Below, piece after piece: positions 1 to 10,689 of a stretch of DNA of 64,000 nucleotides. Origin of the DNA: Brevundimonas sp. (lineage in GTDB: Bacteria; Pseudomonadota; Alphaproteobacteria; Caulobacterales; Caulobacteraceae); NCBI RefSeq assembly GCF_030656255.1, contig NZ_JAUSOE010000026.1:29382-93381 (forward strand), written 5' to 3'. Both the position numbers and the translations under genes were made by a program. Below the pieces are notes generated by a model. That model worked only from the letters and a program-made list of their open reading frames with translations. It did not search any database and was not told where the DNA came from. Positions within the stretch are counted from its first letter, which is position 1; each line of letters begins with the position of its first letter.

Positions 1-233
1 CGATAGTCCATGGTTGCGGCGCAGGTGGCGCACAGAACGCGGAAGCTCTGTCCTAGCGGCGCAGCAGGCACTGCCGAACGGTTGCGACCGACATAGGCCT
101 GATAATCCTCGACCTTGCAGGCCTTGAAGGCGGTCTCGCCACCCGGCGCAGGGGCGGTTGCGGGTGTTTGGGCGCAGGCGGACAACGCAAGTCCGGCGGC
201 CATCAGGGAACTCAGGATGAAGGTGGTCTTCAT
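1..233 (-). CDS. Peptidase inhibitor I78-family-like lipoprotein (partial, runs off left edge)
   Basis: Minus-strand translation MKTTFILSSLMAAGLALSACAQTP...CKVEDYQAYVGRNRSAVP...CATCAATMDYR; lipobox LSAC, resembles the next ORF. Confidence 0.6.
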   Translation of the reverse strand, partial: MKTTFILSSLMAAGLALSACAQTPATAPAPGGETAFKACKVEDYQAYVGRNRSAVPAAPLGQSFRVLCATCAATMDY

Positions 234-258
234 GGTCGTCTCCGGGATACGTCGCAGC

Positions 259-603
259 CTAGCCGCAGCGGACCTGCTCGATGATGCCGCTGTCGGTGTT
301 GTAGAAGATGTTCAGACGATAGGCCGAATAGTCCTGGGTCACAGGACAGGTGGTGCAAGTGACGCGGCGGTTCACCACATCCACCGGCACGGGAATCTCG
401 GTCCGGGACTTGCCGACCAGATACTGCATCTCGCCGGCCTTGCAGATGTCGGTCGTCTGTCCGGTCGGCATGCGGCTGCCGACGGGCGGGTTCAACTGGG
501 CGCGTTCGACCGTGCGGGGCGCCGGCTGATCGGCGACAGGCGTCGAACAGGCCGCCAGCAGCCCCAGCCCCACGAAGCCGGCGATCAGGCCGCCTTTTCC
601 CAG
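259..603 (-). CDS. Peptidase inhibitor I78-family-like lipoprotein (start uncertain)
   Basis: ...GLGLLAACSTP...CKAGEMQYLVGKSRTEIPVPVDVVNRRVTCTTCPVTQDYSAYRLNIFYNTDSGIIEQVRCG; I78-like VGK...RlN...I..V.CG pattern. Confidence 0.65.
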   Translation of the reverse strand: MGKGGLIAGFVGLGLLAACSTPVADQPAPRTVERAQLNPPVGSRMPTGQTTDICKAGEMQYLVGKSRTEIPVPVDVVNRRVTCTTCPVTQDYSAYRLNIFYNTDSGIIEQVRCG

Positions 604-1043
604 CGCCCTTCGTCCGTTTGACGCCAATAGGCCAGATTGGCGCCCTGTTCTTTCAGCGTCTTCCAGCGCCCGCGTGCGTGTTGCAGCGCCGGCTCGTCCC
701 GACCGTCGAAAATAATGAAGCATCGTTCAAACCCTTCCGTCACGCCCAGTTCTGCGTCGTCGACGATGAACAGCGCCTGAGCGCCGTTCAGGTTCTCTCC
801 CGATTCGCTCAGCAGCACAGGCTGGCGATCCGCATGGGGCTGATCGGCCCGGCCATGCGGCAGGAAGCTCTCTTCGTGAAAACTCCACAGACGCTCGTCG
901 ATATCGTCCAGCCGATGGGCGTGCGACGACTTGATCATGGCGCGCCAGCTCCGCTCGAGCGTCTTCTCGAGCAGGGTCGGCAACACCTGGTCCAGCGTGG
1001 AGCGCTCCAGGTGGTAGAACCAGATTTCGGGCTTGTCGCTCAC
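585..1043 (-). CDS. holC: DNA polymerase III subunit chi
   Basis: EIWFYHLERSTLDQVLPTLLEKTLERSWRAMI...LWSFHEESFLPHGRAD typical HolC. Confidence 0.85.
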   Translation of the reverse strand: MSDKPEIWFYHLERSTLDQVLPTLLEKTLERSWRAMIKSSHAHRLDDIDERLWSFHEESFLPHGRADQPHADRQPVLLSESGENLNGAQALFIVDDAELGVTEGFERCFIIFDGRDEPALQHARGRWKTLKEQGANLAYWRQTDEGRWEKAA

Positions 1044-1062
1044 CCGGCTCTATCTCCGGAAC

Positions 1063-2538
1063 TCAAGCTTCGTAAGTATCGGCCACCATGCGATCCAGGG
1101 TGCGCACGGCGAAGCCGACGCCGCCTTCCGGCACGGTGGGGCTGGGGCTCTTGTTGGCCCAGGCGGTCGGGGCGATGTCCAGGTGCGCCCAAGGCACGCC
1201 GTTGGTGAAGCGTTGCAGGAACAGGGCGGCGGTGATCGAACCACCGGCGCGGCCGTTGCCGGTGTTCTTCACATCGGCGATCTTCGAATCGATATGCTGT
1301 TCGTAGATGTCCGGGATCGGCATCCGCCAGAAATTCTCGCCCACCTTCTTCGACGCCGCCAGGATTGGATCGGCGACCTCGTCGGAGTTCGAGAAGACGC
1401 CGGCGTAATCCAGGCCCAGGGCCACGATCATGGCGCCCGTCAGGGTGGCCAGGTCGATCATGAATTTCGGCTTGAAACGCTGCTGCGTGTACCAGAGGGC
1501 GTCGGCCAGGACGAGACGGCCCTCGGCGTCGGTGTTGATGACCTCGACCGTCTGGCCCGACATGGACACGACCACGTCGCCCGGACGCTGGGCGTCGCCG
1601 TCCGGCATGTTCTCGACCAGACCCAACACGCCGACGGCGTTGACCTTGGCCTTGCGGCCGGCCAGGGCGATCATGGTTCCGGTCACGGCGGCCGCGCCGC
1701 CCATGTCCCATTTCATGTCTTCCATGCCGTCGGCCGGCTTGATCGAGATGCCGCCGGTGTCGAAACACACGCCCTTGCCGACGAAGGCGATCGGCTGACC
1801 GCCGGCCGCGCCGCCGTTCCACTTGATCACGGCCAGCTGGCTCTCGCGACGGCTGCCCTGGCCGACGGCCAGAAGCGTGCGCATGCCCAGCTTCTCCATC
1901 TCGGCCTCGCCGAGGATTTCGACCTCAAGGCCCAGGCTTTCCAACGCCTTGACGCGCTTGGCGAACTCGGCCGGGTACAGGACGTTGGCGGGTTCGGACA
2001 CCAGGTCGCGGGCGAAGATCACCCCGTCGGCCACGGCCGACAGCGGCTCCAGCGCGGCTTCGGCGGCCCGCAGATCCGACGTAACGACGCGGACAGTGGT
2101 GATCGACGGAATCTTGTCGGGCTTCTGGGTGGTGCGATACTTGTCGAAGCGATAGGCCGCCAGACGCGCGGCGAAGCCGACGCGGGCCGCCTGGTCGGGC
2201 GTCAGGCCCGAGGCGTCGATGGTCAGGATTTCTGCGCCCGACAATTTCACCGCCGAATAGGCGGCGCCGCCGAAGGCCTCGACCGCCAGATCGTCCAGCT
2301 TGTCCGCAGCCCCAGCGCCCACCAGCAGCACGCTGTCGGCGTTCACGCCCGACGGCGCGGCGATGCTCAGGGTCTGTCCGGCCTTGCCGACGAAGCGGCT
2401 CTTGGACATCGCCTTGGTCAGGGCGCCATTGGTCTTGGTGTCCAGGTCTGGTCCTGAACCGGCGAGAGCGCGGTCCTCATGAACAGGCACGGCGAGAATT
2501 TCAGCGGCGTCGACGGCGGCGACGAACTCGATCTTCAT
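1063..2538 (-). CDS. pepA: Leucyl aminopeptidase (M17)
   Basis: VGKGVCFDTGGISIKPADGMEDMKWDMGGAAAV and NTDAEGRLVLADAL motifs. Confidence 0.95.
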   Translation of the reverse strand: MKIEFVAAVDAAEILAVPVHEDRALAGSGPDLDTKTNGALTKAMSKSRFVGKAGQTLSIAAPSGVNADSVLLVGAGAADKLDDLAVEAFGGAAYSAVKLSGAEILTIDASGLTPDQAARVGFAARLAAYRFDKYRTTQKPDKIPSITTVRVVTSDLRAAEAALEPLSAVADGVIFARDLVSEPANVLYPAEFAKRVKALESLGLEVEILGEAEMEKLGMRTLLAVGQGSRRESQLAVIKWNGGAAGGQPIAFVGKGVCFDTGGISIKPADGMEDMKWDMGGAAAVTGTMIALAGRKAKVNAVGVLGLVENMPDGDAQRPGDVVVSMSGQTVEVINTDAEGRLVLADALWYTQQRFKPKFMIDLATLTGAMIVALGLDYAGVFSNSDEVADPILAASKKVGENFWRMPIPDIYEQHIDSKIADVKNTGNGRAGGSITAALFLQRFTNGVPWAHLDIAPTAWANKSPSPTVPEGGVGFAVRTLDRMVADTYEA

Positions 2539-2678
2539 ACAGCGACTCCAGCCAGGCCCCACCCGGCGTTACAATGGAAAAAGACAAACGGCGCGTCTGC
2601 TTGTCGCGGACGCGCCCTCCTGTGCTACTAGATGCGCCTCATTATCGCCGCCTGCAACCGGGCGAAGTCCATCCGCCC

Positions 2679-3815
2679 ATGACCCTGATTCAAAGATACC
2701 TTTTCCGCCAGATCTCGCTGCCCGTGGTTGCGACCTGCGCTTCCTTGGCTGGAATCGGAATTCTGAGCCAAAGCCTCGACCAACTCGAAGTCATTGTCGA
2801 ACGTGGCCAGAGCGTGTGGGTCATGGTGAAATTGACCCTGCTGGCCCTGCCCCAGCTCCTAGCCGTCATCCTGCCGATCGGTCTGTTCGTCGGCGCCCTC
2901 ATCGCCCTGACCCGAATGCAGCGCGAGCAGGAACTGACGGCGGCCTTCGCCGGCGGGATGACGCGATGGCAGGTGATCTCGCCCGCAGCGCGTCTGGCGT
3001 TCCTGGTGCTGATCCTGAATCTCGTGATGACCCTGTTCGCCCAGCCCTGGGCCCAGCGTGAAGCCCGAAACCAGGCCTTCGCCATTCGCACCGATCTGGC
3101 GGCCCTGCTGGTCGAGGAGGGCCAGTTCGTCCAGGGACCGGACGGCTTGACCGTCTATGTCCAGCAGATCGAACAGAACGGTCTTCTGAAGAACCTGTTC
3201 GTCTACCTCGACGACGGCAAGTCGACCCAGAACTGGAGCGCCGCCGAGGCGCGTTTCGGCCGTGACGCCGCCAATGAACCGGTTCTCACCATGATCGACG
3301 GTTCCTGGCAGAAATATTCGTCGCGTGGCGTGCTCGAGACCCTGTCCTTCGACAGATACGATTTCCCCCTGGGTCAGTTCTCCAACGTGACCGAGCAGAT
3401 TCGCTACAAGCCGGCCGACCTCTATCTTCGCCAGCTGTTGAACCCCTCGCCCCGCGTGCTGGAGACCGCCGGATCGCGCGGCGAACTGCTGGCCGAGGCT
3501 CACGCCCGCATCGCAGCCCCGCTCTACGCGCTTGTCGCCATGGCCATGGCCCTGGCCGCCATCATGGGCGGATCGTTCAGCCGCACCGGATATTCGCTGC
3601 GGATCGCCAAGGCGGCGGGCGTCTTCCTGCTGGTGCGGGTGATCGGCTACGGACTGGTGGCCGCCAGCGCCTGGAACCCGTGGATGAATATCCTGCAGTA
3701 TCTGGCGCCCCTGATCGTCGTCGCGGCGGCCATGCGGGTGCTGTTCCGCGCCCTCAAGCCCCGCAAGCGCCGAAAGCTGCCGGTCATCGACCAGTTGCGC
3801 GCGAGATTCGCATGA
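2679..3815 (+). CDS. lptF: LPS export permease LptF
   Basis: MTLIQRYLFRQISLPVV... YjgP/YjgQ-type permease, followed by lptG with ATGA overlap. Confidence 0.9.
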   Translation: MTLIQRYLFRQISLPVVATCASLAGIGILSQSLDQLEVIVERGQSVWVMVKLTLLALPQLLAVILPIGLFVGALIALTRMQREQELTAAFAGGMTRWQVISPAARLAFLVLILNLVMTLFAQPWAQREARNQAFAIRTDLAALLVEEGQFVQGPDGLTVYVQQIEQNGLLKNLFVYLDDGKSTQNWSAAEARFGRDAANEPVLTMIDGSWQKYSSRGVLETLSFDRYDFPLGQFSNVTEQIRYKPADLYLRQLLNPSPRVLETAGSRGELLAEAHARIAAPLYALVAMAMALAAIMGGSFSRTGYSLRIAKAAGVFLLVRVIGYGLVAASAWNPWMNILQYLAPLIVVAAAMRVLFRALKPRKRRKLPVIDQLRARFA

Positions 3816-4948
3816 CCCTGGCCCTTCTCTCGCCTTCCCGATTGCGCCTGCCTCGGTTGGGCCGAATCGAACGCTATGTGCTGATCCAGCAGCTTCGTTC
3901 CCTGGGCGTGGCTTTGGCCGTGATCTCCGCTCTGGTGATGCTCATCGACTTCGTCGAGGTGTCGCGTGGCGTGGGTTCGGATCAGGACGTGTCCGCCCTG
4001 CGTATCCTGGGTCTCGTAGCCCTGAAATCGCCGTCGGTGATCGTTCAGCTTCTGCCCTTCGTCTTCCTGTTCGGGACCTTGGCCGCCTATATCGGCCTGA
4101 ACCGACGCAGCGAACTGGTGGCCATGAGGGCGGCGGGCGTGTCGGCCTGGCGGTTCGTCCTGCCGGCTGCAGGCATGGCCTTGGTCCTGGGGGTTCTGAC
4201 CGTGACCGTTCTGGGGCCGCTCGCTTCGGCCGGCGACGGCCTTTGGCAGCGCGAACGGGCGCGCATCTCAGGAACAGCCCCCGGCGCCAGTTCCAACGAC
4301 GCCATCTGGCTGCGCGAGGGCGACGACCAGAGGCAGATGATCATTCGCGCCGGGCGTCAGGACCGCGCCAACGCCCGACTTCTGGACGTCACCTTCTTCA
4401 TCTACACGACCGATGCGGAAGGCAACCGGGACTTCTCGGAACGAATCGACGCCCAGTCCGCCGCTCTCAGTGCGGGCCGCTGGCGGTTGACCGATGCAGT
4501 CGGCGCCAGCATCGGCCAGCGCGCCGTGACCTATTCCAGCCTCGACCTCCTCTCCAGTCTGGCGGATGAAGAGGCCTTCGAGCGTTTCGCCCGCCCTCAA
4601 TCGACGCCCTTCTGGTCGTTGCCGAACCAGATCCAGCGAATCGAAAACGCCGGGTTCGCCTCCACCGCCTATCGGTTACGGTTCCAGCAGTTGCTGGTAA
4701 CGCCCCTGGTCTTCGCAGCCATGTCGATCCTGGCGGCGGCGTTTTCGTTGCGGCTGATGCGTCTGGGCGACCTGGCGAAGATGAGCGTAGCGGCCGTGGT
4801 GCTGGGCTTCGCCTTCTTCTTCCTGAACCAGTTTTCGTCCGCCATGGGGTCGGCCGAGGTGGTTCCCCCCTTCGTGGCGGCCTGGTTGCCGCCGATATTG
4901 ACGGCGCTCGCCGCCTTCACCTTGCTGTTCTATACCGAAGACGGCTAA
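3812..4948 (+). CDS. lptG: LPS export permease LptG
   Basis: Second YjgP/YjgQ permease, RIERYVLIQQLRSLGVAL...; adjacent lptD. Confidence 0.9.
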   Translation: MTLALLSPSRLRLPRLGRIERYVLIQQLRSLGVALAVISALVMLIDFVEVSRGVGSDQDVSALRILGLVALKSPSVIVQLLPFVFLFGTLAAYIGLNRRSELVAMRAAGVSAWRFVLPAAGMALVLGVLTVTVLGPLASAGDGLWQRERARISGTAPGASSNDAIWLREGDDQRQMIIRAGRQDRANARLLDVTFFIYTTDAEGNRDFSERIDAQSAALSAGRWRLTDAVGASIGQRAVTYSSLDLLSSLADEEAFERFARPQSTPFWSLPNQIQRIENAGFASTAYRLRFQQLLVTPLVFAAMSILAAAFSLRLMRLGDLAKMSVAAVVLGFAFFFLNQFSSAMGSAEVVPPFVAAWLPPILTALAAFTLLFYTEDG

Positions 4949-4981
4949 GCGAGCGCCTCGCTCAAGACAGACGGATGGTTC

Positions 4982-7414
4982 ATGCAGGGTGATCGCGATC
5001 AGCGTTCGAAGGCCTTCCGGGCGCGGCTTCTGGCCGGCGCGGCCCTGTTCGTCTGCGTTCCTTTCGCCGGGGTCGCTGCAGCACAGACGACGCCCGCCTC
5101 GGACGGCCTGCCCCAAGGCGCGGTCTATGTCGACGCCGGCAGCGCCAGTCGCACCGGCGAAGTGATCACCGCCGAAAGCAACGGCGGCGACCGGGTCTAT
5201 CTGCGCGCCGACGGCAATGTGCTGCGCGGCGACAACCTCGCCTATGACCTGTCCAGCGGCGCGGCCTCGGCCAGCGGCCGTGTGGAAGCCGTTTCGGCGG
5301 ATGGAACCATCGTCTACGCCAGCCATCTGGAAACCGATCGCGACCTTAAGGCGGCCATAGCAGTCGATTTCGCGACACGGTTCGAGAACGGCGCCAGTCT
5401 GATGGCGGCGACGGCGGTTCGGCGGAGCGAAAACGTCAACGAACTGAACTACGCCATTTTCACCCCCTGCCCGATCTGCGATGCGAACGGCCCCAAACGG
5501 CCCAGCATTTCGATCCAGGCTGAAAAGGTCGTCCAGGACGAAGCCCTGCGCGCCGTCATCTATCGCAACGCCATCTTCCGGGTCGGCGGCGTCCCGGTCT
5601 TCTACACCCCGTTTTTCGCCCATCCCGATCCGACGGTGGAGCGGGCCTCCGGCTTCCTGGTGCCCATCGTCAACTATGATGAAGGTCGCGGCGTCTCGAT
5701 CGAGGTTCCCTATCTTCACGTGGTCTCGCCGTCGGAAGACTGGCTGATCAGTCCTCAGATCAACACCAATGTCTCGCCCCTGCTGAACCTGCAATGGCGT
5801 CGCCGGTTCGCCAACGGTTCCGTGATGGCGCGCGGCGGCTATACCTACGAGCGGAACTTCGGCGATTTTGATCTGAACGGCGACGGAGATTACGAAAGCA
5901 ACGTCCGTTTCGGCGACAAGGAACACCGCAGCTATCTGCTGTCGCACGGCGAATACGATCCTGACGGCCCCTGGCGTTTCGGGTTCACGGCCGAGCGCAC
6001 GTCGGACAAGACACTGTTCGACCGCTACGACGTGCGCGACACCTATCAGGACAACGGACTCTATTACGGCGACCGTCGTCGCCTGATCAGCCAGATCTAC
6101 GCCGAACGTCAGACCGAACGATCCTATGTGTCGGTCGCCGCCTTCTCCATTCAGAGCCTGCGGCTGGACCCTGCCTACGAGGACAACGACTTCCGCGACG
6201 CCTCCGGCTTCAAGGTGTTCGAGGATGACGACGACCTGCCTCTGGTCGCGCCTCTGATCGACGCCCGCTGGGAACCTTCGGGTCCGGTCTTCGGCGGTCG
6301 ATTGCGGCTGAAGGGATCGGCCGTCTCGCTCTATCGCGACAATTTCGTCGGTGCGCCGATCCTGAACCCTGACATCGTGCCTTCGGTGACGACGGGCTTG
6401 TCCGGCGTCGATAGCCGCAGGGTGACCGCGCAGGCGGAGTGGCGTCGAACCTTCATCACGGGCTCAGGTCTGCGGATCGAGCCGTTCATCGACGCGAGAG
6501 TTGACCTCTACTCGCTGTCCGATCTGCCGCCGATGATGGGCGTCGAGAGCGACGAGACCCTCAGCCGGACGCGCGCCAGCGCCGGGGTCGATGTCAGCTA
6601 TCCGCTGATCAGACGCACCCAGCGCGCGGACATCATCCTCGAGCCGGTCGTACAGGTTTCGGTTTCCAACAAGGCGGACATAGATCCTCGCATTCCGAAC
6701 GAGGATTCGCAGGTCATCGAGCTGGACGAGTCGTCGTTGTTCCGCATGGATCGCTTCTCCGGATATGATCTGGTCGAGGGCGGGCCGCGAGTCACAGCTG
6801 GCGGTCGCGCGACGATTCGCTGGTCGGAAGGGCGTAGCGCCAGCCTGTTCGTCGGCCGAAGCTATCGCGCCGATGACGAAGACGCCTTCCGCACTACGGT
6901 GCCGGACAGCACGACCGGCGCTCTTTACGATCCGACCGGTCTTGCGTCCTCGGCGTCGGATTGGGTGGTGCAGGGCAGTTTCTCGCCTTCCGATCGAATT
7001 CGCAGCTGGGGTCACGCGACCATCGATGGGTCCGGCGACGTTCGTCGCGCCGAGGCGGCGCTGGACGGCCGCTGGGGACGCCGCAATCTCGCGTCCGTCA
7101 GCTATATCGTGGATCGCTCCAATCCCTTGACCGGCGATCAGAACCGAAACTACGAATTCGTGCAGCTTTCGGGACAGCAGTTCGTCTATGGCGACTGGGG
7201 TGTCGCCGTCACGGGCATCGCCGATCTGGAACGGAACATCATCACTCGTCAGGAGGTCGGCGTCCTGTTCGACGACGACTGTTTGCGCGTCGAGTTCGGA
7301 TATCGCCGCGACAATACACGCGTGCGAGCCAGCGGCCCCTCGGACGGCGTCTATATACGCCTAAACCTCGCCACTTTCGGAGGTTCAGGTTATGGACAGG
7401 GTGAAATGCGTTGA
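4982..7414 (+). CDS. lptD: LPS assembly outer membrane protein LptD
   Basis: 810 aa, signal peptide, OstA-like N-terminus (VYLRADGNVLRGDNLAYDLSSGAASASGRVEA) and beta-barrel; gene context. Confidence 0.93.
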   Translation: MQGDRDQRSKAFRARLLAGAALFVCVPFAGVAAAQTTPASDGLPQGAVYVDAGSASRTGEVITAESNGGDRVYLRADGNVLRGDNLAYDLSSGAASASGRVEAVSADGTIVYASHLETDRDLKAAIAVDFATRFENGASLMAATAVRRSENVNELNYAIFTPCPICDANGPKRPSISIQAEKVVQDEALRAVIYRNAIFRVGGVPVFYTPFFAHPDPTVERASGFLVPIVNYDEGRGVSIEVPYLHVVSPSEDWLISPQINTNVSPLLNLQWRRRFANGSVMARGGYTYERNFGDFDLNGDGDYESNVRFGDKEHRSYLLSHGEYDPDGPWRFGFTAERTSDKTLFDRYDVRDTYQDNGLYYGDRRRLISQIYAERQTERSYVSVAAFSIQSLRLDPAYEDNDFRDASGFKVFEDDDDLPLVAPLIDARWEPSGPVFGGRLRLKGSAVSLYRDNFVGAPILNPDIVPSVTTGLSGVDSRRVTAQAEWRRTFITGSGLRIEPFIDARVDLYSLSDLPPMMGVESDETLSRTRASAGVDVSYPLIRRTQRADIILEPVVQVSVSNKADIDPRIPNEDSQVIELDESSLFRMDRFSGYDLVEGGPRVTAGGRATIRWSEGRSASLFVGRSYRADDEDAFRTTVPDSTTGALYDPTGLASSASDWVVQGSFSPSDRIRSWGHATIDGSGDVRRAEAALDGRWGRRNLASVSYIVDRSNPLTGDQNRNYEFVQLSGQQFVYGDWGVAVTGIADLERNIITRQEVGVLFDDDCLRVEFGYRRDNTRVRASGPSDGVYIRLNLATFGGSGYGQGEMR

Positions 7415-7486
7415 GCATGACGCTTTACGGGGCGCGACCGTCTGCCGGCCTGGCAAACGGACCGCTGTGAGGAATCAGGACGACCA

Positions 7487-8842
7487 ATGGGTTTGATGCG
7501 TTATTCGACGGGGGCTGCGCTCGCGGCGGTCCTCCTCGCCGGTTCGGCCTATGGTCAGACGGCGTCCGTTCCGGCCGCTCCGCAGGCGTCCGCCGCCGGC
7601 GCGCCCAATCCGGCGGCCGGTGACGGACCCGCAACGGCTCGTCCCGCCCCTCAGTTCGAGATGGCCGACGGCATCGTCGCCACGGTGAACGACAAGATCA
7701 TCACCGGCTTCGACCTGCGTCAGCAGATGCTGATGTTGATCGCCTCGTCGCAGGTCCAGCCGACCGAGCAGAACCTGCCGGCGATTCAGCAGGCCGCCCT
7801 CAACCGGCTGATCGAAGAGCGCCTGAAGGCGCAGGAGATCACCAAGTTCGAAAGCCTGAAGATCACCGACCAGGAGATCGACGAAGAGATCGCCCAGATG
7901 GCGCGCCAGGCCGGGGTCGCCCCAGCCGCCTATATGGAGTTCCTTCAGCAGGGCGGCATTCAGCCGAACGCCTTCCGCGAGAGCCTGCGCACCGAGATCG
8001 GCTGGGGCCAGCTGGTGCCCGGCCGCTTCAACAGCCGCGCCCGCCCCAGCACGCTTCAGGTCGACCAGGAAGTCCGTCGTCTCAATGATGCGGCCGCCCA
8101 GCCCCAGTATCTGATCGGCGAAATCTATATCGAGGCCTCGCGCGTCGGCGGCCAGGAAGCCGCCATGAACGGCGCCCGCCAACTGGTGCAGCAGATCATC
8201 CAGGGCGCGCCCTTCCAGGCCGTCGCCCAGCAGTTCTCGTCCGCCCCTTCGGCCTCGGCCCGGGTGCCCGGCGACGCCGGCTGGGTGGTCAAGGGCACGG
8301 TCCAGCCCGCGCTCCAGACCATCTTCGACCAACTCCAGCCCGGCCAGCTGTCCAACCCGATCGCCGTCGATGGCGGGGTGTACATCATCTATATGCGCGA
8401 CAAGCGCGACGGCGCGGCGACCAGCCTGGTCTCGCTGCGGCAACTGATGGTCGAACTGCCCGAGACGGCGTCGGAGGCCGATCTGGCCGCCGCGACCCGC
8501 ACTCTGGAAGGCCTGCGTCAGGGATTGAACTGCGACAACATCCTGTCCCAGGCGCGCGCGACCCAGGGGGTGATCGGGGCGGACCTCGGCGAATCTGACG
8601 TCGCCAACCTGGCGCCCCAGTTCCAGCAGTTCGCCCGCACCGGCGAGATCGGCTCGGTCTCCACGCCGATCCGCACCCCGCTGGGCCTGCACCTGGTCGC
8701 CGTCTGCGGTCGCCGGGTCGGCGGCCCCGAGGCCCCGAACCGTCAACAGGTCGAGGGTCGTCTGCGGGCCCAGAACCTGGCCGTGCTCGAACGCCGCTAT
8801 CTGCGCGACCTGCGCAGCGACGCCCTGATCGAGTTCAAATGA
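7487..8842 (+). CDS. surA: Peptidylprolyl isomerase / chaperone SurA
   Basis: SurA N-domain (DGIVATVNDKIITGFDLRQQM) plus parvulin domains; between lptD and pdxA. Confidence 0.92.
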   Translation: MGLMRYSTGAALAAVLLAGSAYGQTASVPAAPQASAAGAPNPAAGDGPATARPAPQFEMADGIVATVNDKIITGFDLRQQMLMLIASSQVQPTEQNLPAIQQAALNRLIEERLKAQEITKFESLKITDQEIDEEIAQMARQAGVAPAAYMEFLQQGGIQPNAFRESLRTEIGWGQLVPGRFNSRARPSTLQVDQEVRRLNDAAAQPQYLIGEIYIEASRVGGQEAAMNGARQLVQQIIQGAPFQAVAQQFSSAPSASARVPGDAGWVVKGTVQPALQTIFDQLQPGQLSNPIAVDGGVYIIYMRDKRDGAATSLVSLRQLMVELPETASEADLAAATRTLEGLRQGLNCDNILSQARATQGVIGADLGESDVANLAPQFQQFARTGEIGSVSTPIRTPLGLHLVAVCGRRVGGPEAPNRQQVEGRLRAQNLAVLERRYLRDLRSDALIEFK

Positions 8843-9834
8843 CCCGGCCTCTGGTCCTGACGCTGGGCGAACCCGCCGGCGTCGGGCCGGAGATCGTGGC
8901 CGCCGCCTGGAACGCCCTGAAGACCGAGCCGCTGGCCTTCGCCGTCATCGGCGACGCGGATCTGCTCCGCGCTCAGGGCGTACTGGTGGTCGAAATCAAT
9001 ACCCCCGCCGATGCGGTCCAGCCTTTCGGGCGCGCCCTGCCGGTGATCCATCGGCCCTTGCCGGTCCCGGTCGAGGTCGGCCGTCCCGATCCGGCCAATG
9101 CGCCGGCCGTCGCCGACGGTATCGAAGAGGCCGTCAGTTTCGTCCTGTCCGGCGAGGCGTCCGGCCTTGTGACCGCGCCGATCGCCAAGGCTCCGATGTA
9201 CGCCTCGGGTTTCCGCTTTCCGGGCCATACCGAATTCATCGCCGAACTGACCGCCGACGCCCCCTATCCCGGCACGCGGGGGCCGGTGATGATGCTGGCG
9301 GCCAAGGATCTGCGCGCCTGTCTGGTCACGATCCATGTCGCCCTGGACCAGGTGGCCGAACTGATCACCGCAGATCGCGTGGCCCGCACCGCCCGCGTGG
9401 TCCACGAAAGCCTGAAGCGCGACTTCGCCATCGCTCGCCCGCGCCTAGCCATGGCCGCCCTAAACCCCCACGCCGGCGAAGGCGGCGCCCTGGGCCTGGA
9501 GGAGATCGAGATCCTGCGCCCGGTCGCCGCGCAACTGCGGGCCGAGGGGATCGACATCACCGACCCCAGGCCCGCCGACACCCTGTTCCACGACGAGGCG
9601 CGCGCGACCTATGACGCCGCCATCTGCATGTATCACGATCAGGCCCTGATCCCGGTCAAGACCCTGGACTTCTGGGGCGGGGTGAATGTCTCCCTGGGCC
9701 TGCCGATCATCCGCACCTCGCCCGATCACGGCACCGGTTTCGACATCGCCGGCCAGGGGATCGCCCGCGCCGACAGTCTGATCGCCGCCATTCGTCTGGC
9801 ATCGGAGATGGCGGCGGCCCGCGCCGCGCGCTAA
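8839..9834 (+). CDS. pdxA: 4-hydroxythreonine-4-phosphate dehydrogenase
   Basis: LTLGEPAGVGPEI...FPGHTEFIAE...MYHDQALIPVKTLDF...RTSPDHGTGFDIAG. Confidence 0.96.
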   Translation: MTRPLVLTLGEPAGVGPEIVAAAWNALKTEPLAFAVIGDADLLRAQGVLVVEINTPADAVQPFGRALPVIHRPLPVPVEVGRPDPANAPAVADGIEEAVSFVLSGEASGLVTAPIAKAPMYASGFRFPGHTEFIAELTADAPYPGTRGPVMMLAAKDLRACLVTIHVALDQVAELITADRVARTARVVHESLKRDFAIARPRLAMAALNPHAGEGGALGLEEIEILRPVAAQLRAEGIDITDPRPADTLFHDEARATYDAAICMYHDQALIPVKTLDFWGGVNVSLGLPIIRTSPDHGTGFDIAGQGIARADSLIAAIRLASEMAAARAAR

Positions 9835-9842
9835 CAGGGCGT

Positions 9843-10652
9843 GTGACCGACCTTCCCTCCCTCCGCGAAACCCTCGACGCCCACGGCCTGCTGGCCAAGA
9901 AGAGCTTCGGCCAGCATTTCCTGCTGGACCTCAATGTGACGCGCAAGATCGTCCGCATGGCCGGGCCGTTCGACGGCCGCGCTGTGATCGAGGTCGGCCC
10001 CGGCCCTGGCGGCCTGACCCGCGCCCTGCTGGAATCCGACGCCGGTCCCGTGGTCCTGGTGGAAAAGGACCCGCGCTTCATCCCATTGCTGACCGAGTTG
10101 GATGACGGCTCCGGCCGCCTGACGATCGTCGAAGCCGACGCCCTGAAGGTGAAGGAGGCGGATTTGGTCTCCGGCCCGACCCATCTGGTCTCCAACCTGC
10201 CCTACAACGTCGGCACGCCCCTGCTGATCAAATGGCTGACCGGCCCTTGGCTGCCCCACAGCCTGACCTTGATGTTCCAGAAGGAAGTCGCCGAGCGCGT
10301 CGCCGCAGGGCCAGGCGAGGACGCCTACGGCCGTCTGGCGGTCATCTCCCAGGCCGTCTGCACCGCCCGCATCGTCATGCACCTGCCCGCCGCCGCCTTC
10401 ACCCCGCCGCCCAAGGTGGCCTCGGCCGTGGTCCATCTGGTCCCGCTGGACGAGCGCCCATCGCCTGAACGCCTGAAGAAGCTGGAACGCGTCACCGCCG
10501 CCGCCTTCGGCCAACGCCGCAAGATGCTGCGCTCCAGCCTGAAACAGCTGGGCGGCGCCGCCCTATGCGAGGCCGCAGGGATCGAGCCTGACGTGCGGGC
10601 GGAAACCGTGGACGTGGCGGGCTTCCTGCGTCTGGCGGATGCGCTGGCTTAA
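9843..10652 (+). CDS. rsmA: 16S rRNA dimethyladenosine transferase
   Basis: KKSFGQHFLLD...VIEVGPGPGGLTRALL...SNLPYNVGTPLL. Confidence 0.96.
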   Translation: MTDLPSLRETLDAHGLLAKKSFGQHFLLDLNVTRKIVRMAGPFDGRAVIEVGPGPGGLTRALLESDAGPVVLVEKDPRFIPLLTELDDGSGRLTIVEADALKVKEADLVSGPTHLVSNLPYNVGTPLLIKWLTGPWLPHSLTLMFQKEVAERVAAGPGEDAYGRLAVISQAVCTARIVMHLPAAAFTPPPKVASAVVHLVPLDERPSPERLKKLERVTAAAFGQRRKMLRSSLKQLGGAALCEAAGIEPDVRAETVDVAGFLRLADALA

Positions 10653-10689
10653 GGCATGGGCAACGTCGTCGATAAGGGACAGGGCAAAA

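Noticed and set aside
1033-2457. 474-aa plus-strand ORF antisense to pepA
   Set aside because: High-GC antisense frame; pepA on the minus strand has clear family motifs over the same interval.
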